Program-made: the position numbers and the translations under genes
DNA from: JALHNF01 sp039809305
Lineage (GTDB): Bacteria; Patescibacteriota; Minisyncoccia; Phycocordibacterales; UBA5272
Direction: 5' to 3'
Assembly: GCA_039809305.1 (NCBI GenBank)
Contig: JBDHUT010000020.1
Location: 1 to 11,423 of the forward strand
DNA length: 11,423 nt
In this document: in pieces, positions 6,508 to 11,423 of the stretch
Position numbering within the stretch: the stretch's first letter is position 1
Layout of the letters: the number at the start of each line of letters is the position of its first letter
The notes under the pieces: model-generated
What the model was told of the DNA's origin: nothing
What the model saw: only the letters and a program-made list of their open reading frames with translations
Databases searched by the model: none

Positions 6508-7545
6508 CTACTTCTCTACTCTTTTCTTTGCTACTTTTTTTGCCGCCTTTCTTACAATTCTCTTCACTTCTTTTGGATTCAAAACTTCATTCAAATGATT
6601 TGAAAAGTTTTTGATAGAAGCATCATCAAAGAGCGAAAGTAGAATAACCTCTTTCTTACTCACCTTTTCAAGATCTTTTACTTTCTTTTTAAGCTCTTTT
6701 TCGTCAGCTACCATGTCTACTTTTGAAAGAATAACTATTTCTTCTTTCTGCAAGAGTTCTTCATTGAAAGCCCCGAGCTCCGCACGAATAGTGCGATACG
6801 CCTCAGCCACATCAACATTTTCGGCCGATATAAGATGCGCCAAAATACGCGTGCGCTCAATATGACGTAAGAAATTGTGCCCAAGCCCTTTACCCTCACT
6901 TGCACCTTCAATAAGCCCTGGGATGTCAGCTATCACATTTCCAAAATAATCACCAAGATTTGGCTCGAGTGTAGTAAAAGCATAACTTGCAACCTTTGAA
7001 GTCGCATTTGTGAGCGCATTCAAGAGTGAAGACTTACCAGCATTTGGAAAACCAACAAGACCAACATCGGCAATAAGCTGAAGTTCTATTTCAAATGTTG
7101 CAAATTCACCACGTTTACCAGGAGTCGCTATTTCAGGTGCACGACGAATAGAATTTTTGAAATTATTATTTCCAAGTCCACCCTTGCCTCCATGGAGCAC
7201 AAGAATCTTTTCGCCTTCATTTAAAAGTTCATACGAAATATCTAAATCTTTATTGATGACTTTTGTACCAAGTGGAAATGTGAGAACAAGATCATCACCA
7301 CGCTTACCATGCATAAGTTTCCCTGCACCAGGTGCGCCATCTTGTGCACTAAACTCATGCACATGTCGGTAATGGTTGAGTGCGTGTAGATTGCGAACTC
7401 CTTGAATGTACACATCGCCACCGTCACCACCGTCACCACCATACGGACCGCCTTTTGCCACACTTTTTTCCCGACGCCATCGCACAACACCATCACCACC
7501 TTTTCCGGCTTTGACTTCTAGTGTGACTGTATCTAAAAATGCCAT
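6508..7545 (-). CDS. obg: Obg/CgtA GTPase, ribosome assembly factor
   Basis: Obg proteins are GTPases that bind the 50S precursor and link ribosome assembly to growth state. The 345-residue protein has the Gly-rich Obg fold at about 1-157 (AGKGGDGVVRWRREK, GGDGGDGGDV) and a GTPase domain with G1 GFPNAGKS (165-172), G2 FTTLEPN (190-196) and G3 DIPG (207-210). The G4 motif is SKVD (274-277) rather than NKxD, and the G5 region (about 304, SLFDD) departs from the usual SA-x form. The protein ends with a basic tail (about 328-345, RKAAKKVAKK) in place of a larger C-terminal domain. The start at 7545 lies 3 bases after the rpoD stop; the nearest Shine-Dalgarno match, AAAGGA (7563-7558), is inside the last rpoD codons and 12 bases away, so translation is probably coupled to rpoD. 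Last gene of the rpoC-dnaG-rpoD-obg run. Confidence 0.95.
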   Translation of the reverse strand: MAFLDTVTLEVKAGKGGDGVVRWRREKSVAKGGPYGGDGGDGGDVYIQGVRNLHALNHYRHVHEFSAQDGAPGAGKLMHGKRGDDLVLTFPLGTKVINKDLDISYELLNEGEKILVLHGGKGGLGNNNFKNSIRRAPEIATPGKRGEFATFEIELQLIADVGLVGFPNAGKSSLLNALTNATSKVASYAFTTLEPNLGDYFGNVIADIPGLIEGASEGKGLGHNFLRHIERTRILAHLISAENVDVAEAYRTIRAELGAFNEELLQKEEIVILSKVDMVADEKELKKKVKDLEKVSKKEVILLSLFDDASIKNFSNHLNEVLNPKEVKRIVRKAAKKVAKKRVEK

Positions 7546-7548
7546 ATA

Positions 7549-8859
7549 TTAAAAGTATCCTTTGAGACGATGGATTTTTTCATGAGTACGAATCTTCTCA
7601 TGTACTTTCGCCTCGATCTGACGAATACGCTCGCGAGTAACACTGAACTTTTGTCCTACTTCTTCAAGTGTGTGCTGTACACCTTGATATTCACCAAGAC
7701 CATTTCGCATTTCAATGATTTCTCGTTCTTTTTCAGAGAGGTCGCCGAGAATTTCATTGATTTGGTCAGCTAAAATCCGTCGAGAAGATTCTTGGTCTGG
7801 ACCTAAAATTTTGTCGTCAGCAATAAATTCGCCGAGAGTTGATTTGTCATCGTCGTCACCGATAGGTTTTTCTAGCGAAACAGTATCTTGATTGATATTT
7901 TCAATCATGTGGATTTTATCAACCTCAAGACCCATTTCCGCAGCGATCTCCTCGGCAAGTGGATCACGTCCTAAATCTTGTGAAAGTCGACGTACAACTT
8001 GTTTGTATTTCGCGATTGTTTCTACCATGTGCACCGGAATACGAATAGTTCGACTTTGGTCGGCAAGCGCACGAGTAATAGCCTGACGAATCCACCATGT
8101 TGCGTAGGTCGAAAATTTAAAGCCCTTACTCCAGTCAAACTTTTCTACCGCTTTGTAGAGACCAAGGTTTCCTTCTTGAATGAGGTCAAGGAGTGTGAGA
8201 TCCTGGCTTCGGCCAACGTATTTTTTTGCAATAGAAACCACGAGACGGAGGTTTGAGCGGGCAAGAATATCACGTCCCTCCTTTTCACCTGCTTCAATAC
8301 GCTTTGCTAGTTCTCGTTCTTGAGAAGCGTTAATAAGTGGGTAGCGACCTATCTCACGGAGATACATCTGAATCGAGTCAAAGCTTCCATCTTCTTTACC
8401 GAGCTTAGAAAAGTCTTCATCGAGATTGAGAAGGTTGCCACCTTCAAGCACATCAATATTAGCCTCAGCAAAGCGTGCATGAAGATCTTCAAGGAACTCT
8501 ATATCGTCTTCGATTGTTGGAAAGTGTTTGAGAATTTCGTCAAAACTAACAAAACCTCGCTCCTTTCCTTTTGCAATAAGCTCGAGAGCGTGCTTTTCAC
8601 GAAGCTCTGATTTCTTATCTGGTACCTGCTTTGTTTTGGCAACTGGTTTTGACGCAATTACTTTCTTTGGAGCAGTAGGTTTTTTTGCTACTTTTTTAGG
8701 AGCCACTTTCTTTGCAACTTTAGCAACCTTCTTTACAGGTTTTACAATCTTTTTAGGAGCCACTTTCTTTGCAACTTTTTTTACTACTTTTTTTGTGGCT
8801 TTTTTGACCACTTTCTTTTTTGCAACCGCTTTTCTCTCTTTTTTCTTAGTTGATTTCAT
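7549..8859 (-). CDS. rpoD: Principal (sigma-70 family) sigma factor with a Lys/Ala-rich N-terminal tail
   Basis: Gives RNA polymerase its promoter specificity. The 436-residue protein has a basic low-complexity head (about 1-80, repeated KKVAKKVAPKK), then region 1.1 (about 85-140, ELIAKGKERGFVSFDEIL), region 1.2 (159-192), regions 2.1-2.4 (about 197-275, including YATWWIRQAITRALADQ for -10 melting), region 3 (about 280-355) and region 4 (372-436) with the -35 helix-turn-helix TLEEVGQKFSVTRERIRQIE. There is no long insertion between 1.2 and 2.1. Having region 1.1 marks it as the housekeeping factor. ATG at 8859 is preferred over an earlier one at 8976: the earlier start would overlap the last 109 bases of dnaG and add 39 residues unlike any sigma family part. 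The gap after the dnaG stop is 8 bases, and no Shine-Dalgarno site is seen. Confidence 0.95.
   Translation of the reverse strand: MKSTKKKERKAVAKKKVVKKATKKVVKKVAKKVAPKKIVKPVKKVAKVAKKVAPKKVAKKPTAPKKVIASKPVAKTKQVPDKKSELREKHALELIAKGKERGFVSFDEILKHFPTIEDDIEFLEDLHARFAEANIDVLEGGNLLNLDEDFSKLGKEDGSFDSIQMYLREIGRYPLINASQERELAKRIEAGEKEGRDILARSNLRLVVSIAKKYVGRSQDLTLLDLIQEGNLGLYKAVEKFDWSKGFKFSTYATWWIRQAITRALADQSRTIRIPVHMVETIAKYKQVVRRLSQDLGRDPLAEEIAAEMGLEVDKIHMIENINQDTVSLEKPIGDDDDKSTLGEFIADDKILGPDQESSRRILADQINEILGDLSEKEREIIEMRNGLGEYQGVQHTLEEVGQKFSVTRERIRQIEAKVHEKIRTHEKIHRLKGYF
8693..8778. repeat. Two 29-bp perfect direct repeats, 57-bp period, inside rpoD
   Basis: Positions 8693-8721 and 8750-8778 are identical over 29 bases. 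The offset of 57 bases equals 19 codons, so the reading frame is kept and both copies encode the basic K-V-A-K-K-V-A-P-K-K unit of the sigma factor head. This points to an in-frame duplication, and length variation between strains would be expected. Confidence 0.85.
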
Positions 8860-8866
8860 AGGATGT

Positions 8867-8872
8867 ATTATA
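8867..8872 (-). promoter_or_regulatory. Possible leaderless -10 box for rpoD
   Basis: A perfect TATAAT (8872-8867) is formed by the last dnaG codon, its TAA stop and the next base. It ends 7 bases before the rpoD ATG, so a transcript started from it would begin at or next to the start codon. The -35 position holds ATTAAA, only a 3 of 6 match, so the site is tentative; co-transcription with dnaG is the alternative. Confidence 0.35.
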
Positions 8873-10535
8873 GCTTGATTTGGGCTTTTTTTAATGATAA
8901 TGCTTGGTACTGTGCTATTTGCTCGTCGGTCTGGATTCCTTTTTCCTGGATGCTTTTTTGCATATTTTCTATACATTCAATTTCGTATCTCACAAGTAAC
9001 TCTTGGATATTCTTTTGCTGTTTTACAGGATCATCGTCAGGATGATGCTTTTCAAACTCATAGGCAAATCTTATTACTATTTCTTCAGGAAGAGGTTCTC
9101 CTTGAGGCACACTGTATTCTGATTCAATACGATTCATTTCTTTTTCTATATAATCTGTTTGGCTTACCACAGCTTTCATTGCACCAAGCAACATCTCTCT
9201 CCTGTGTAGTTGCTTTTTTGTAAGATCTTGTTTTTGAGTAACCTCTGGTATTCGCTCCTTTTGTTCTGGAGCACTCTTTACAGCAGCCCACACCGCATTT
9301 TCACTAATGCGCAGTTTCTCCGCTACGTTTCGCACCGCAACAGCTTGCTCTATAGCATTTGCTATGCCACGAATAAGAGGAACTATTTCTTTTATCATTC
9401 TTTTTGAATATTCTTCAACCATACCGTCTTGAGTATTAAGTTCAACAAGAAATTCAATAAGCGGAATAGATTTTTTAGTTGCTTGTATCCATTCATCTGG
9501 AGAACTCAAAATAAAATCAGCAGGATCCTTACTATGTGTAAGCGGAATAACTCGCACCTCCATCTGCATCGCAAACGCAAGCTCCGCACTTCGCTTAAGA
9601 GCAGCTATTCCCGCTTTATCTGAATCAAGACAAAAAATGAGTGTGTTTGTAAACCTTTGAATAAGCCGAAGGTGCTCAAATGTAAGAGCTGTACCAGAGA
9701 CCGCTACAACGTTTTTTGTACCCGCCTGGTGTGCCATACAAAGATCCATTTGACCCTCAACGATAATACAACTGTTTTGCTCAGTAATTGCACGTTTCGC
9801 TTTGTCATACCCAAACAAAACTTTTGATTTTTTGTACAGATCAGTTTCCGGGCTATTTACATACTTGGCAACATCTTTTCCCTCTGCAATACTTGGCAGA
9901 ATTCGGCCCGAAAATCCAATAACCGCACCGGTGCTATTTGTAATCGGAAACATAATACGGCCACGGAACCGATCATAGAACCCGTTTCCTTCATTCTTTC
10001 GTACAATCATTCCTGATTTTTCAGCATGATCTATGGTCACCCCTTTTGATCCTAGATATGTTTCCAGCTGATGCCACGTGTCAGGCGCATACCCAATACG
10101 GAATTCACGAATAGTATCCTGAGTCACACCACGTGAAAGCAAGTATTGTAGTGCTTCAGGAGAAGTTTGGAGTTTACCTTCATAGAATTCAGTGGCATAT
10201 TCAAGGACTTCATAAAGTGACTTGTCCTGAGAACCTTCACCGCCTTTTCGAAATTGAGCCAAATCAACATGTGCCCTATCGGCCAGAAGTTTTAACGCGT
10301 CGACAAATGCCACCCCTTCAATCTTTTCAACAAACGAGAATATGTCACCGGAAACATTGCATCCAAAACAATGAAAAGAGTTTCGTTCTGGAGAAACATA
10401 AAATGACGGTGTCTTTTCATTGTGAAATGGGCAACGACCCTTAAGCTGTCTTCCTGATTTCTCTAACTGAACATACGAAGAAACTACGTCTACAATTGTC
10501 AGCCGTTCTTTTATTGTTTCGACAGCTGTTGACAT
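8868..10535 (-). CDS. dnaG: DNA primase
   Basis: Makes the short RNA primers for replication at the fork. The 555-residue protein has the CHC2 zinc-binding module (C35, H38, C56, C59; CPFHNEKTPSF and FHCFGC), the RNA polymerase core (about 110-250, with DRFRGRIMFPI near 188), and the TOPRIM catalytic part with E260 in VEGQMD, D304 and D306 in LDSD, and DPADF near 337. The usual EGYMD appears as EGQMD. The C-terminal 200 residues, which should bind the DnaB helicase, are highly divergent and Gln/Glu-rich, as is common. Length is close to the 581 of E. coli. Start: ATG at 10535, just after the rpoC stop at 10552, with TIKERLTIVDVVSSYVQLEK being the standard N-terminus. Together with rpoD it keeps the dnaG-rpoD pair of the classical macromolecular synthesis operon; rpsU is not next to it. 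Confidence 0.96.
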   Translation of the reverse strand: MSTAVETIKERLTIVDVVSSYVQLEKSGRQLKGRCPFHNEKTPSFYVSPERNSFHCFGCNVSGDIFSFVEKIEGVAFVDALKLLADRAHVDLAQFRKGGEGSQDKSLYEVLEYATEFYEGKLQTSPEALQYLLSRGVTQDTIREFRIGYAPDTWHQLETYLGSKGVTIDHAEKSGMIVRKNEGNGFYDRFRGRIMFPITNSTGAVIGFSGRILPSIAEGKDVAKYVNSPETDLYKKSKVLFGYDKAKRAITEQNSCIIVEGQMDLCMAHQAGTKNVVAVSGTALTFEHLRLIQRFTNTLIFCLDSDKAGIAALKRSAELAFAMQMEVRVIPLTHSKDPADFILSSPDEWIQATKKSIPLIEFLVELNTQDGMVEEYSKRMIKEIVPLIRGIANAIEQAVAVRNVAEKLRISENAVWAAVKSAPEQKERIPEVTQKQDLTKKQLHRREMLLGAMKAVVSQTDYIEKEMNRIESEYSVPQGEPLPEEIVIRFAYEFEKHHPDDDPVKQQKNIQELLVRYEIECIENMQKSIQEKGIQTDEQIAQYQALSLKKAQIKL

Positions 10536-10541
10536 AGATTC

Positions 10542-10547
10542 TTTATA
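10542..10547 (-). promoter_or_regulatory. Possible leaderless -10 box for dnaG
   Basis: TATAAA (10547-10542, 5 of 6 matches) ends 6 bases before the dnaG ATG, the same arrangement as at uvrC and rpoD. The -35 position carries TAAGGA, which is not a -35 match, and the rpoC-dnaG gap is AT-rich by nature, so this is weak evidence. Confidence 0.25.
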
Positions 10548-10551
10548 TTTA

Positions 10552-11423
10552 TTACTTTTTTCCGTCCTTAGAGTCGTCGTCTAATTGGAAATTTGTTCCA
10601 GCAGGAATGAGACGTCCAATAATTACGTTTTCCTTAAGACCACGAAGTACATCTACTGTTCCACGAACTGCAGCATTAATGAGTACACGAGTTGTGTTTT
10701 GGAATGAAGCAGATGAAAGCCATGATTGAGTTGAAAGTGACGCCTCCGTGATACCAAGTACCACAGATTCTGCTTTAGCCTCTTCTTTTCCCTCTTCCTT
10801 CATACGAAGATTCTCAATAGAAAAGATATAGTTCTCAACAACATCACCTTGTGTAAACCCTGTATCCCCAGGAGTTTTAATACGTTTTCGACTGAACATT
10901 TGACGAATGATAACTTCAAGATGTTTTCTATTTACCGCAGCACCTTGGAGTTCATATACTTTGTTTACTTCGTTTACAATATATTCTTGAGTGATTTCAC
11001 GTCCTGCATAGGTAAAGAGCTCATAGAGATCTGCGGATCCGTCAGTAAGAAGTTGACCTTTCGTCACCTTGTCCCCAGCTTTCACAAGAGGCATACGTCG
11101 ATATGGAACAATGTATTCCATTTCTCTACCCTTATTTTTCCCTCGACTCTCGTGTTCAGCAAGTAATACAGTAATGATTTTTTCACGGCCATTTTCTTTT
11201 ACGCTACTTACTTCACCGTCGTATTGAGAAACAATGGCTGGGTTTTTTGGAGTTCGTGCTTCAAAGATCTCTTCGACACGAGGAAGACCTTGAGTAATAT
11301 CGACTCCAGCTACACCACCAGCATGGAAAGTACGCATAGTAAGCTGTGTTCCCGGCTCACCAATCGCTTGCGCGGCAACAATACCAACAGTCTCACCAAG
11401 TTCAATCATTTTATTTCGTCCAA
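10552..11423 (-). CDS. rpoC: RNA polymerase beta' subunit, C-terminal fragment
   Basis: The last 289 codons of RpoC, the subunit that holds the catalytic centre of RNA polymerase. The frame is open at the right edge, so the true start lies outside the window; the Met at 11409 is internal. The fragment opens with ELGETVGIVAAQAIGEPG and then TQLTMRTFHAGG, the bridge-helix and trigger-loop region that drives nucleotide addition. GLPRVEEIFEARTPKNPAI follows, the conserved clamp/jaw segment, then beta-rich hybrid-motif sequence, and near the end SWLSSASFQNTTRVL and LKENVIIGRLIPAGT, both standard for the C-terminus. The last residues (DDDSKDGKK) are charged. The gene lies directly upstream of dnaG, with 16 bases between them. 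No terminator is visible there, so RNA polymerase, primase and sigma factor genes are probably co-transcribed. Confidence 0.97.
   Translation of the reverse strand, partial: GRNKMIELGETVGIVAAQAIGEPGTQLTMRTFHAGGVAGVDITQGLPRVEEIFEARTPKNPAIVSQYDGEVSSVKENGREKIITVLLAEHESRGKNKGREMEYIVPYRRMPLVKAGDKVTKGQLLTDGSADLYELFTYAGREITQEYIVNEVNKVYELQGAAVNRKHLEVIIRQMFSRKRIKTPGDTGFTQGDVVENYIFSIENLRMKEEGKEEAKAESVVLGITEASLSTQSWLSSASFQNTTRVLINAAVRGTVDVLRGLKENVIIGRLIPAGTNFQLDDDSKDGKK

Noticed and set aside
8693..8778. CRISPR-like spaced repeats
   Set aside because: There are only two copies, they are in frame within rpoD, and they encode the same basic peptide, so they are a coding duplication.
8528..8878. Plus-strand frame with repeated Phe/Ala/Thr that looks membrane-like
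   Set aside because: It is the antisense of the Lys/Ala-rich head of the sigma factor; Lys codons read backwards give Phe. There is no independent evidence for it.
8860..8976. Upstream start for rpoD that would add 39 residues
   Set aside because: It would overlap the end of dnaG by 109 bases, and the added residues (MYRKYAKKHP and on) are just dnaG DNA read in another frame. ATG at 8859 fits the gene spacing.

Overview
The window reads as part of a bacterial chromosome whose recognisable genes all lie on the minus strand, so transcription runs from right to left. The short proteins (a UvrC without its C-terminal helix-hairpin-helix part, a 345-residue Obg without a long extra domain), the compact spacing, the Lys-rich tails and one lineage-type hypothetical gene suggest a Patescibacteria (Candidate Phyla Radiation) genome, possibly Parcubacteria. 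That assignment is inference from gene content and style, not from a marker-gene comparison. The standard code fits all genes; TGA is not needed as a sense codon.

Layout in transcription order: the 3' end of rpoC (11423-10552), dnaG primase (10535-8868), the principal sigma factor rpoD (8859-7549) and the GTPase obg (7545-6508) follow one another with gaps of 16, 8 and 3 bases and look like one transcription unit. Next is a self-contained unit: a promoter with a consensus -35 box overlapping an AT-rich dyad, a long RNA hairpin in the 5' leader, a 201-residue hypothetical gene of about 60% GC (neighbours roughly 35-50%), and a very strong GC-rich terminator (6492-5641). A shortened uvrC (5622-4369) starts just past that terminator. 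The class I ribonucleotide reductase genes nrdA (4295-1410) and nrdB (1374-340) follow from their own promoter, which contains a DnaA-box-like site, and end at a strong hairpin terminator (320-292). The left edge holds the first 65 codons of an exported protein with a possible Calx-beta start (197-1).

Functionally the window joins RNA polymerase, primase and sigma factor (transcription and replication start), Obg (ribosome assembly), excision repair and dNTP supply. This is core information processing; apart from the exported protein at the edge, the hypothetical unit is the only accessory-looking piece. No tRNA, rRNA, CRISPR array, insertion sequence or integrase gene was seen, and no gap between genes exceeds about 190 bases.

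The points most worth a second look are the 25-bp leader hairpin, in which every non-Watson-Crick pair becomes a G-U pair only in the minus-strand RNA, the hypothetical unit around it, and -10-like boxes placed 6-9 bases before the start codons of uvrC, rpoD and dnaG, which would give leaderless mRNAs.
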